Origin: Flavobacterium terrae
Lineage (GTDB): Bacteria > Bacteroidota > Bacteroidia > Flavobacteriales > Flavobacteriaceae
Length of the DNA stretch: 64,000 nucleotides
Assembly: GCF_900142035.1 (NCBI RefSeq)
Contig: NZ_FQZI01000001.1
Coordinates: 124,001 to 188,000, forward strand
Reading direction: 5' to 3'
Shown in pieces: positions 24,803 through 32,883 of this stretch (its first letter is position 1; every line of letters begins with the position of its first letter). Below the pieces are notes generated by a model. The model was not told the DNA's origin. It did no database searches and worked only from the letters and a program-made list of their open reading frames with translations. The position numbers and the translations under genes are program-made.

Positions 24803-26077
24803 ATGTATGCTTTAGTCGATTGCAATAATTTTTACGCATCCTGCGAACGCGTTTTTCAACCAAAATTGATTGGAAAGCCTATTGTGGTTTTATCCAATAA
24901 CGATGGCTGTATTATTTCTAGGAGTGACGAAGCAAAAGCACTTGGAATCCCGATGGGAGCTCCAGAATTTAAGGTTCGCGAAGAGTTGAAAACTAAAAAT
25001 GTTACTGTCTTTTCTTCAAATTATCCTTTATACGGCGATTTAAGCAATCGAGTAATGCAAATTCTAGAACAATTTTCTCCCAACATAGAAATTTACAGCA
25101 TAGACGAAGCTTTCATGAATTTTGATGGTCTAAACATAAACGATTTCCAAGATTATGGATTGCAAATGAAGTCTAGGGTTTTACAATGGTTAGGCATACC
25201 TATTTCAGTTGGTTTTGCAGAGACTAAAGCACTTTCAAAAGTAGCTAACAAAATTGCTCGAAAATTTCCTGAAAGAACTAAAGGATCTTATATAATTAAT
25301 ACCGAAGAAAGTCGAATCAAAGCCTTAAAATGGACTAAAATTGAAGACGTTTGGGGCATTGGCTATCGCCTTACTAAAAAAGCCAAACTCCGCAATATTA
25401 AAACTGCCTACGACTTTACCTTGCCAGAACATGAGGCTTGGATAAGAAAAGAAATGGGAGTAACCGGTTTACGATTAAAACAAGAGCTTGAAGGAAAATC
25501 TGTTTTAACATTAGAACCTATATCAGAACAAAAAAAGAGTATTGCCATTACTCGTAGTTTCCCAAAGCAGATTTCTGACTATGATTTACTAAAAGAGCGC
25601 GTCTCAACATTTGCTACAGTTTGTGCCGAAAAACTACGCAAACAAAAGTCTTGCTGTTATACCATTATTGTTATGCTTGTCGTTGACAAACATAAATATG
25701 AATCTAACAAGTATTATTTTAATAGTGCTATTAGTTTGCCCTTTGCAACTAATTCGACTTTAACGATTGTAAACACTGCTTTGTCTATTTTAAAAAAACT
25801 TTATGAAGGCAATAATGGTATCAAGTTCAAAAAAGCTGGCGTAATAGTAAGCGGACTCATTCCTGAAAACAGCAAACAATTTCATCTATTCGAAGATGAA
25901 AACCCAAAGCACTTGCGATTGATGGAGACTATTGATTCTCTTAATGCTAAAATTGGCGGACGTAAAATAAAATTAGGCAATCAAAATTTAGAGAAAACTT
26001 GGGATATGAATCAAAACCATTTATCGCCAAAATATACCACAGATTTTAATCAAATTCTAGAGATCAAATGTCAATAA
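24803..26077 (+). CDS. umuC: Y-family translesion DNA polymerase, UmuC type
   Basis: 424 residues, the usual UmuC length. The catalytic blocks are DCNNFYASCERVFQP near the start and YSIDEAFMNF near residue 105. The helix-hairpin-helix thumb (WGIGYRLTKKAKLRNIKTAYDF) and little-finger region follow. The C-terminal UmuC extension (GGRKIKLGNQNLEKTWDMNQNHLSPKYTTDFNQI, in part) distinguishes it from DinB. It copies damaged templates with cleaved UmuD. It overlaps umuD by 10 bases. Confidence 0.95.
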   Translation: MYALVDCNNFYASCERVFQPKLIGKPIVVLSNNDGCIISRSDEAKALGIPMGAPEFKVREELKTKNVTVFSSNYPLYGDLSNRVMQILEQFSPNIEIYSIDEAFMNFDGLNINDFQDYGLQMKSRVLQWLGIPISVGFAETKALSKVANKIARKFPERTKGSYIINTEESRIKALKWTKIEDVWGIGYRLTKKAKLRNIKTAYDFTLPEHEAWIRKEMGVTGLRLKQELEGKSVLTLEPISEQKKSIAITRSFPKQISDYDLLKERVSTFATVCAEKLRKQKSCCYTIIVMLVVDKHKYESNKYYFNSAISLPFATNSTLTIVNTALSILKKLYEGNNGIKFKKAGVIVSGLIPENSKQFHLFEDENPKHLRLMETIDSLNAKIGGRKIKLGNQNLEKTWDMNQNHLSPKYTTDFNQILEIKCQ

Positions 26078-26508
26078 AAGATACAAACAAACTGACCTTT
26101 CTAAATCCAGATTTTGAAAGTGATAAATCTGCTCCATACATAAGCGGAGGCGTTTCTGCCGGATTTCCCTCTCCTGCTGCAGATTTCACAGAAAGCAATA
26201 TCGACCTCAATAAAGAACTATCTAAAAATCCTTTGGCAACATTTTATGTAAAAGTAAATGGTAATTCTATGATAGATGCAGGAATCAATGACAAAGACAT
26301 ATTAGTAGTTGACCGAAGCCTAGAACCAAGAGACAATAAAATCGCAGTATGTTTAGTTGATGGTGAGTTTACAGTAAAAAGAATCAAATTGGAAAAAGAT
26401 TACTTGTTCTTACTTCCAGAAAACAAAAACTACCAACCCATAAAAATCACAGAAGAAAATCAAATCAGTATTTGGGGGATCGTGACTTATATTATTAAAG
26501 CTGTCTAA
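26068..26508 (+). CDS. umuD: UmuD-like S24 autoprotease subunit of polymerase V
   Basis: 146 residues. The cleavage site appears as SAGFPSPAAD, cut between Ala and Gly in the family. The catalytic Ser lies in VNGNSMIDAGI and the Lys in GEFTVKRI. RecA-stimulated self-cleavage gives the form that activates UmuC. The gene order here is umuC then umuD, the reverse of enterobacterial umuDC, and the 10-base overlap indicates coupled translation. Confidence 0.93.
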   Translation: MSIKDTNKLTFLNPDFESDKSAPYISGGVSAGFPSPAADFTESNIDLNKELSKNPLATFYVKVNGNSMIDAGINDKDILVVDRSLEPRDNKIAVCLVDGEFTVKRIKLEKDYLFLLPENKNYQPIKITEENQISIWGIVTYIIKAV

Positions 26509-26516
26509 AAATAAAA

Positions 26517-26538
26517 AACCTCTCATTTCTGAGAGGTT
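26517..26538 (-). terminator. Terminator of tRNA-Leu
   Basis: AACCTCTCA and TGAGAGGTT form a 9-bp stem with a 4-base loop. On the minus strand it is followed by TTTTTTA just after the tRNA; the + strand lacks a T-run, so it serves the tRNA rather than umuD. Confidence 0.8.
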
Positions 26539-26540
26539 AG

Positions 26541-26620
26541 TACCCGGAGTGGGAATCGAACCCACACACCTAAGTACACGAGTTTGAGTCGTGCGCGTCT
26601 ACCAATTCCGCCATCCGGGC
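26541..26620 (-). tRNA. tRNA-Leu (anticodon CAA)
   Basis: The acceptor GCCCGGA pairs with TCCGGGT. The D arm has GGCGGAATTGGTAGACGC. The anticodon stem CACGA/TCGTG encloses CTCAAAC, giving anticodon CAA, and the T arm is GTGGGTTCGATTCCCAC. A moderately long variable arm fits class II Leu tRNAs. The CCA end is not encoded. Confidence 0.93.
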
Positions 26621-26726
26621 AAAGAAGCTGATTTTCGTTTCAGTATCGTGGCTGCAAATGTAATTATTTTTTCCAAAATTCATAAAAAATAGTTCAAAAA
26701 TATCTTTCAAGCATGAATTTAATTCC

Positions 26727-26734
26727 TAAATTTG
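26727..26734 (+). promoter_or_regulatory. Promoter -7 element of prs
   Basis: TAAATTTG fits TAnnTTTG and implies a leader of about 115 bases before prs. The leader holds a small GCGTT-aaa-AACGC hairpin near 26740 but no riboswitch I recognise. Confidence 0.45.
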
Positions 26735-26856
26735 CACCGCGTTAAAAACGCACAACACATAACTAACTACATCCGAGACGCTTATAACGCATAAAGCTTT
26801 AAACAAACAGTAGAGCGAATTGTATAAAGCGTAGCGGAATAAAAAACAACATATTA

Positions 26857-27798
26857 ATGCCACACCTAGAACCCGAAGCAAAAATTTTTGCCTGTTCACA
26901 AAGTGTTTACCTAGCTGAAAAAATCGCCGAAAAATACGGTGTTACATTAGGCAAAGTAACGTTCTCGCAATATAGTGATGGTGAATTTCAGCCGTCTTAT
27001 GAAGAGTCAATCCGCGGATTGAGAGTATTTATTGTTTGTTCAACATTCCCAAGTTCTGACAACTTAATGGAATTGCTATTAATGATAGACGCTGCTAAAA
27101 GAGCTTCTGCAAGACATATAACAGCGGTTATTCCTTATTTTGGATGGGCTCGTCAAGACAGAAAAGACAAGCCAAGAGTACCAATTGGAGCTAAACTAGT
27201 TGCAAAATTATTGGAAAGCGCTGGAGCTACCCGAATTATGACCATGGATTTACATGCTGATCAAATTCAAGGTTTCTTCGAAAAACCGGTAGATCACTTG
27301 TTTGCGTCAACAATTTTCTTACCATATGTAAAAAGCTTAGGTTTAGAAAACTTAACAATTGCATCTCCTGACATGGGTGGTTCAAAAAGAGCGTATGCTT
27401 ATTCTAAATTTTTAGAATCGGATGTAGTAATTTGTTACAAACAAAGGAAAGCTGCAAACGTAATTGAATCAATGGAATTAATTGGCGAAGTAAAAGGAAG
27501 GCACGTAATTCTTGTAGACGACATGATTGACACAGGAGGCACATTAGCTAAAGCGGCTGATTTAATGATAGAAAAAGGAGCTTTAAGTGTACGTGCTATT
27601 TGTACACATGCTATTTTATCTGGTAGTGCTTACGAAAAAATAGAAAACTCAAAATTGAGTGAATTAATTGTTACAGATTCTATTCCATTAAAGAAAGAAT
27701 CAAACAAAATAAAAGTAGTGAGTTGCGCACCACTTTTTGCAGAAGTTATGCACATGGTGCATCACAACAATTCCATAAGTGGAAAATTTTTAATGTAA
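26857..27798 (+). CDS. prs: Ribose-phosphate pyrophosphokinase
   Basis: 313 residues. It makes PRPP from ribose 5-phosphate and ATP for nucleotide, His and Trp synthesis. Visible motifs are the divalent-metal loop MTMDLHADQIQGFF, the flexible-loop region YKQRKAANV and the PRPP-binding loop VILVDDMIDTGGTLAKAA. It is followed by rplY/ctc after 107 bases that contain a separate promoter element. Confidence 0.97.
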   Translation: MPHLEPEAKIFACSQSVYLAEKIAEKYGVTLGKVTFSQYSDGEFQPSYEESIRGLRVFIVCSTFPSSDNLMELLLMIDAAKRASARHITAVIPYFGWARQDRKDKPRVPIGAKLVAKLLESAGATRIMTMDLHADQIQGFFEKPVDHLFASTIFLPYVKSLGLENLTIASPDMGGSKRAYAYSKFLESDVVICYKQRKAANVIESMELIGEVKGRHVILVDDMIDTGGTLAKAADLMIEKGALSVRAICTHAILSGSAYEKIENSKLSELIVTDSIPLKKESNKIKVVSCAPLFAEVMHMVHHNNSISGKFLM

Positions 27799-27823
27799 AG
27801 GCAAGCGATTAAATAATTAATCG

Positions 27824-27831
27824 TACATTTG
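27824..27831 (+). promoter_or_regulatory. Promoter -7 element of rplY/ctc
   Basis: TACATTTG fits TAnnTTTG and lies 74 bases before the ATG at 27906. Confidence 0.45.
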
Positions 27832-27905
27832 CCAGCTCATTCGCATAAAATCAAAAATTTTATGCTTAAAATAAGTAAAATATTTAATAACTATATTTTT
27901 TAAAA

Positions 27906-28511
27906 ATGAAATCGATTACAATTAAAGGATCAGAAAGAGAAAGCGTGGGCAAAGTTGCTACTAAAGCCTTACGTAATGCTGGAGCGGTTCCTTGCGTATT
28001 ATACGGAGGAGATCAACCAGTGCATTTCTCAGCAGAAGAAAAAGCATTCAAAAACTTGGTTTACACTCCAAACGCACACACAGTTGTGATTGAGTTAGCA
28101 AACGGTAAATCTTTCAATGCAGTTTTACAAGACATCCAAGTACACCCTGTAACTGACAAAATTTTACACATTGACTTCTATCAATTATTTGATAACAAAG
28201 AAGTAACTATGGAAATCCCAGTTAGAGTTGTTGGAACTTCTCCAGGTGTATTATTAGGAGGTGTTTTACGTTTAAACCAACGTAAATTAAAAGTAAAAGC
28301 TTTACCAGCTAATTTACCTGATTATATTGATGCTGACATTTCTGCATTAGAAATGGGTAATAAATTATACATTACTAAATTAGCATCAGACAAGTACAAA
28401 TTTTTACACCCAGACAACACTGTAGTTTGTCAAGTAAGAATTTCTCGTGCTGCAATGAAAGCTGCTCAAGAAGCTGCGAAAGCAGAAAAAGGAGCAAAAA
28501 AGAAAAAATAA
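27906..28511 (+). CDS. rplY: Ribosomal protein bL25, long CTC form
   Basis: 201 residues. The N-terminal L25 domain binds 5S rRNA ([27 protein letters not shown], in part), and the C-terminal TL5/CTC domain is present ([27 protein letters not shown], in part). The tail is Lys/Ala-rich ([12 protein letters not shown]). The order prs-rplY-pth is conserved in many bacteria. Confidence 0.96.
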   Translation: MKSITIKGSERESVGKVATKALRNAGAVPCVLYGGDQPVHFSAEEKAFKNLVYTPNAHTVVIELANGKSFNAVLQDIQVHPVTDKILHIDFYQLFDNKEVTMEIPVRVVGTSPGVLLGGVLRLNQRKLKVKALPANLPDYIDADISALEMGNKLYITKLASDKYKFLHPDNTVVCQVRISRAAMKAAQEAAKAEKGAKKKK

Positions 28512-28530
28512 TTTTCTTACACTCTATACA

Positions 28531-28558
28531 AAAGCACCTCAGTCGAGGTGCTTTTTTT
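28531..28558 (+). terminator. Terminator of rplY
   Basis: AAAGCACCTC, loop AGTC, GAGGTGCTTT, then a T-run, 20 bases after the stop. Confidence 0.92.
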
Positions 28559-28575
28559 ATGATTAAAATTTAAGT

Positions 28576-28583
28576 TATTTTTG
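28576..28583 (+). promoter_or_regulatory. Promoter -7 element directly before pth
   Basis: TATTTTTG ends 4 bases before the ATG at 28588. The mRNA would start at or near this codon; the alternative start at 28645 would then have a leader of about 55 bases. Confidence 0.5.
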
Positions 28584-28587
28584 CCCA

Positions 28588-29211
28588 ATGATTAATTGGA
28601 TCAAAAATCTGTTTACTAACAAAACAGAAACAACAGAAATAAACATGAAGAAATTTTTAATAGTTGGCCTAGGTAATATTGGAGCCGAATATGCAAACAC
28701 TCGTCACAACATTGGATTTAAAGTTTTGGACTTTTTAGCAAAACAAGAATCACTGGATTTTCAAACTGTAAAACTAGGAGCTCTAGCTGAATATAAAGTT
28801 AAAGGAAGAACACTTCTACTTCTTAAACCCAACACCTACATGAATCTTAGCGGTAAAGCTGTTCAATATTGGATGGAGAAAGAAAAAATAGCAAAAGAGA
28901 ATATACTTGTAATTACTGATGATTTAAACTTACCCTTTGGCACTATTAGAATAAAACCTAAAGGATCTGATGGAGGTCACAATGGATTAAAAAGTATTCA
29001 GCAAACATTAAACACAGCTGATTATCCAAGATTTCGATTTGGCATAAGTGATGATTTCAAAAAGGGAAAACAAGTCGATTATGTGCTTGGAGAATGGGAT
29101 GAAGATGAAAAAATAAAGCTTCCCGAACGATTAGAAATGTCAATAAAAGCAATTCAATCATTTGCACTATCTGGATTAGGAAATACAATGAGTGACTTTA
29201 ATGGAAAATAA
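28588..29211 (+). CDS. pth: Peptidyl-tRNA hydrolase
   Basis: 207 residues from the first ATG, or 188 from the ATG at 28645 where the family normally starts (MKKFLIVGLGNIGAEYANTRHN). The N-terminal 19 extra residues are polar and of no known use. The catalytic His is in NTRHNIGF and the Asp in ITDDLNLPFG. The signature KGSDGGHNGLKSI follows. It frees tRNA from stalled peptidyl-tRNA. The start choice is open. Confidence 0.95.
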   Translation: MINWIKNLFTNKTETTEINMKKFLIVGLGNIGAEYANTRHNIGFKVLDFLAKQESLDFQTVKLGALAEYKVKGRTLLLLKPNTYMNLSGKAVQYWMEKEKIAKENILVITDDLNLPFGTIRIKPKGSDGGHNGLKSIQQTLNTADYPRFRFGISDDFKKGKQVDYVLGEWDEDEKIKLPERLEMSIKAIQSFALSGLGNTMSDFNGK

Positions 29212-29236
29212 AAGGGAAGCTAGAAGCTTCCCTTTT
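29210..29236. terminator. Bidirectional terminator after pth and metalloprotease 1
   Basis: AAAAGGGAAGCT, loop AGA, AGCTTCCCTTTT: a 12-bp perfect stem between convergent stops at 29211 (+) and 29260 (-). Confidence 0.92.
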
Positions 29237-29259
29237 ATTTTTATGATATTCATTATAAA

Positions 29260-32200
29260 CTATTCTACAACAACCCTTTTTACTGTTTTTTTAGTTCCAT
29301 CAGAAATAGAAACTAAATAAACTCCAGATTGAGCGTTTTCTAAATTTATACTTTGATTGAAAGCTCCATTATTAGCAAAGTTTTTAGCAAATATTTGTCG
29401 TCCACTCATATCAAAAACATTTACTTTTATTTCTTTACTACCTTCTGAATTCAATTCTATTACAAAGTTTCCTTTGTTAGGGTTTGGATAAACTTTTAAG
29501 CTTGAAAATTCAAATTCATTATTAGCTAAAGTAGCTACTTGAATATTACAAATATTTAAACTCCAACTATTCAAAGAACCTCCACCTCCTGATGCAGCAT
29601 CATTATCTTTTACTGTTAAAGTCCATGTTCCAGTAGAACTTTGGCCATTGAATACTGATAAAGGATTTAATGGAATTACTGTTCCGCTGACTGCTGGATT
29701 AGTCCCGCAAACCAGAGCTGTACCACCATCATCAAAAGTAGCATTAATATTATCATTACTTCCGCAAGTTTGATTAAAAACAGTTACAGATGTACCAGAT
29801 GGGCTAGCTAATGATATTATAAGATCACTTATTACAGTGTGTGTAATATTCAATCCTAAATTCAAATCATTAATTGTAAATCCAGAAGGTACAGTAATTG
29901 TAGAAGTAATTGTTGGTTTCCCATTTGATGCAATTACTTGGACAGTATTATTACTCAAGTTAGAACAATTCACAATACCAGTAGTAAATTTAAAAGCAGA
30001 TCCAAAAGCACCTGAACAACCTGCATTTTTAGGTCTTACTCTCCAATAATAATCTGTAGCCTGAGACAATCCACTAACTGTATAATTTGTAGTAACAGAT
30101 GAACCAGATGAAATTATATTAGTAAAACCACTATCAGTAGCCACTTCTATATCGTAAGAGTTTGTATTTGCTCCTGCAATCCAAGTTAAATTAACTGTAA
30201 CATCTTGCGCATTTGCATTATTAGCAGGAGTAGACAAAGTAGCCGATGCAGGAGCTCCTGCAACATCTAAATAAAATGGAACAGTTTTAGTTGTTGACCC
30301 AGAAGTAGCATTTACCAATATGTTTGCTAATCCTGACGGAGTAGTTCCAGTTGTATTTACAGTCATAGTAACTGGTCCAGAAGTAGTTCTCGAAGTAGGA
30401 GTAAAACTTACTGTTGTTCCTGCTGGAACTCCAGTTGCCGTGAAATTAGTAGTTCCTGAAAAACCATTTAAAGTTGTATAATTAAATGTATAATTTACAA
30501 CATTAACACCTTGACAAACTCCTTTATTTTGTTCTCCCACCAAACCGTTAAAAGCGACTGCAAATGATGATGCAGGCGCAGTTATAGCAAAGTTATTATT
30601 AGAAATGTCAAAGAAAATATTACCATTACCTCTAACCATGATTCTGTGAGTTGTTCCAACATTATTAGGAATAGTAACTACTTCTGAACCATCATTAGGT
30701 ACTTTACTTGCCAACAAAATTCCGTTTGTAAGCGTATTATCCACAAATAAATAAATATCAACGTAAGGAGTATTAACAGCTCCAGCATTGGTAGATGCAA
30801 CATTCCAAGTCACTGTTTGATTTGTTCCAACATTATAAGACAAACCTGCTGAACTTGGTACTGTTACCGCAAAAGGCCCAGCAGCAGAACTAACAGTCAC
30901 CTTCATATCATCATAATGAGTTTGTGCTACCTCTGGAGTAGAAGAACTATACGGAGCATTATCTCTAACTGTCAAACGAAAATTTAAATCTCTAGCCACT
31001 GAACTTAATGCTTCAACTGTAATGATCTCATTTCCTGTCCCACTAGTTGTATTTGAATTATTTATGATTGAAGTCAAAGCAGGAAAATATCTTATTGGAG
31101 AAGATGAAGGAAGCCAACTTCTAAAATTTGGACCAATCGTTTTAGTAGCACTAGCTGGTGAGCTTGCACCTGTCTGGCCGGAACCAGTAATCCCATCATT
31201 TTGATCCCAATGATAAGTTAGTCCATCACCATTAGCATCAGTAGCTGAACCCTCTAAAAGAAAAGGAGTACTAATTGGAATAACATAATCATTTCCTGCA
31301 TTAGCTACTGGAGCAACGTTATTTGCAGAAATATCTTGTACTTGAGTACAAGGCTTATTTGAAAAATTCTCTTCAAATTGCCAAATATTATATGGATGAT
31401 AAATATCTATCGAATGTGGTGCAACATCATAACTAGTAATCCCTGCATAACCCATAATTGTAACTCCAGAGCCAACTTCTTTTTGAGCAGCTAGAACTTG
31501 TGCAGAATGTGTAAAAGAATGATTCATACCTAGCTGATGTCCAACCTCATGTGCAACATAATCAATATCAAAATTATCTCCAACTGGAGGTCCACTTCCG
31601 GGTGATGTAAAACCACTTCCTTTTCCGCTACCCATATAAGTCCAAGACGCTGCAGGATTAATTGTACCACATGCACAACCAATACATCCAGCACTTCCCC
31701 CACCACCATCACGTCCAAAAAGATGACCAATGTCGTATAATGCATCATTAACAGATTGTGGTTGAGCAGGTACAGACAACATAGTATTTAATGTACTTTG
31801 CAATTCTGTACTCCAAGCACCTCCAGCTCCTGTACCTGATGCAGAATATGGATCAGTAGAAGCATTGTAAAATATTACATTTGTTGATTCATTAATCAAG
31901 TTTAAATGCAAACCTAAGTCTTTTTCATATACTCCATTACATCTAGTAAGCGTAGCATTAATTGCTGATAAAACTAAACCGACTTGGGCAGCACTTGTAG
32001 CACCAAAATAATTTGAATATTCTGCAGTTACTGATTGAGCTAATCTTAATGTTCTTAAAATTGCACCACTCGATTTTCCTTGATTTGAATTTTTACTAAT
32101 TTCAAAATCAATATTGTCTATCATTTCCTTTTCAATTGTACTACATTTCCAATTATCTAGAGGCTTGCCTGATTTACTATAAACAAAATAAATAGAATTA

Positions 32201-32655
32201 TCTTCTGAATATGGTTCAATAAATTGACTAGGTTTATCAGCTCTCGTAATCATTGTCTGTATACCTTGAGGAGAGAGACTTAATTTTAAAGTAGCAGTCC
32301 TATCTGTAATACCTTTTCCCGAAAAAGCCCTAATTTCAGGAAATCTAGCCTGCAATTGATTATCAAAATTTGAAGCTTCAAAAACTTCAAATTCTTCTAT
32401 TTGACCTTCGGTATTAGGTATTGAAATAATATTTTTTTTTGAATTTTTGCCATTTAAACTAGCAAACAAAGCATTTCTTAATGACTCTGTATTTAATACA
32501 TATAAGTCGAATTTTTCAGGAAAGTTTGGTCTTTTAACAAACTTATTAGCGACTATTTTATTTTTAGAAACATCACATTTTTTCCAAAATCCATCGGATT
32601 GAGCATTGACGAAACCAAAAGACAAAATAAATAATAGAAGTAGTTTTTTTCTCAT
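29260..32655 (-). CDS. Secreted reprolysin-like zinc metalloprotease with T9SS sorting domain (1)
   Basis: 1131 residues. The signal peptide ends FGFVNAQ. A pro-region follows, and the catalytic site HEVGHQLGMNHS lies near residues 369-380 with a met-turn-like IMGYAGI after it. Next come PKD/cadherin-like segments, a fibronectin type III domain (about 800-890, DYYWRVRPKNAGC), a proprotein-convertase P domain (about 895-1035, HTVISDLIISLASPSGT, TWTLTVKDN) and a T9SS type A domain (YPNPNKGNFVIEL ... SGVYLVSISDG). It is exported by T9SS and probably degrades extracellular proteins. It shares its layout with the adjacent gene at 32884-35589 and is about 230 residues longer because of the Fn3 part. 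Confidence 0.9.
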   Translation of the reverse strand: MRKKLLLLFILSFGFVNAQSDGFWKKCDVSKNKIVANKFVKRPNFPEKFDLYVLNTESLRNALFASLNGKNSKKNIISIPNTEGQIEEFEVFEASNFDNQLQARFPEIRAFSGKGITDRTATLKLSLSPQGIQTMITRADKPSQFIEPYSEDNSIYFVYSKSGKPLDNWKCSTIEKEMIDNIDFEISKNSNQGKSSGAILRTLRLAQSVTAEYSNYFGATSAAQVGLVLSAINATLTRCNGVYEKDLGLHLNLINESTNVIFYNASTDPYSASGTGAGGAWSTELQSTLNTMLSVPAQPQSVNDALYDIGHLFGRDGGGGSAGCIGCACGTINPAASWTYMGSGKGSGFTSPGSGPPVGDNFDIDYVAHEVGHQLGMNHSFTHSAQVLAAQKEVGSGVTIMGYAGITSYDVAPHSIDIYHPYNIWQFEENFSNKPCTQVQDISANNVAPVANAGNDYVIPISTPFLLEGSATDANGDGLTYHWDQNDGITGSGQTGASSPASATKTIGPNFRSWLPSSSPIRYFPALTSIINNSNTTSGTGNEIITVEALSSVARDLNFRLTVRDNAPYSSSTPEVAQTHYDDMKVTVSSAAGPFAVTVPSSAGLSYNVGTNQTVTWNVASTNAGAVNTPYVDIYLFVDNTLTNGILLASKVPNDGSEVVTIPNNVGTTHRIMVRGNGNIFFDISNNNFAITAPASSFAVAFNGLVGEQNKGVCQGVNVVNYTFNYTTLNGFSGTTNFTATGVPAGTTVSFTPTSRTTSGPVTMTVNTTGTTPSGLANILVNATSGSTTKTVPFYLDVAGAPASATLSTPANNANAQDVTVNLTWIAGANTNSYDIEVATDSGFTNIISSGSSVTTNYTVSGLSQATDYYWRVRPKNAGCSGAFGSAFKFTTGIVNCSNLSNNTVQVIASNGKPTITSTITVPSGFTINDLNLGLNITHTVISDLIISLASPSGTSVTVFNQTCGSNDNINATFDDGGTALVCGTNPAVSGTVIPLNPLSVFNGQSSTGTWTLTVKDNDAASGGGGSLNSWSLNICNIQVATLANNEFEFSSLKVYPNPNKGNFVIELNSEGSKEIKVNVFDMSGRQIFAKNFANNGAFNQSINLENAQSGVYLVSISDGTKKTVKRVVVE

Positions 32656-32832
32656 TTACATCATGATTTAGGGTTAATAAACACCAAGTTAAAAAATATT
32701 TCCACAATACAAAATTAAAAAATTGATAATCAAAAAAGTATAGCGAATAATATTACAAATGTGGCAATAAATTTAATTGAGAAATGTATTTTATGAGTAA
32801 AGCCGTAAAATCAAAATGAAAAAATAAGCACA

Positions 32833-32866
32833 AAAAAAGGCAAATTCAACAGAATTTGCCTTTTTT
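32833..32866 (-). terminator. Terminator of metalloprotease 2
   Basis: A 15-bp stem (AAAAAAGGCAAATTC with GAATTTGCCTTTTTT, loop AACA) lies 18 bases after the stop at 32884. The remaining 180 bases to the ATG of metalloprotease 1 are A/T-rich, with nothing else recognised. Confidence 0.88.
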
Positions 32867-32883
32867 AATTATTATCAAAAAGA

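Noticed and set aside
26740..26856. Riboswitch or purine-responsive leader before prs
   Set aside because: The leader has only a small hairpin and no conserved riboswitch core or terminator/antiterminator pair.
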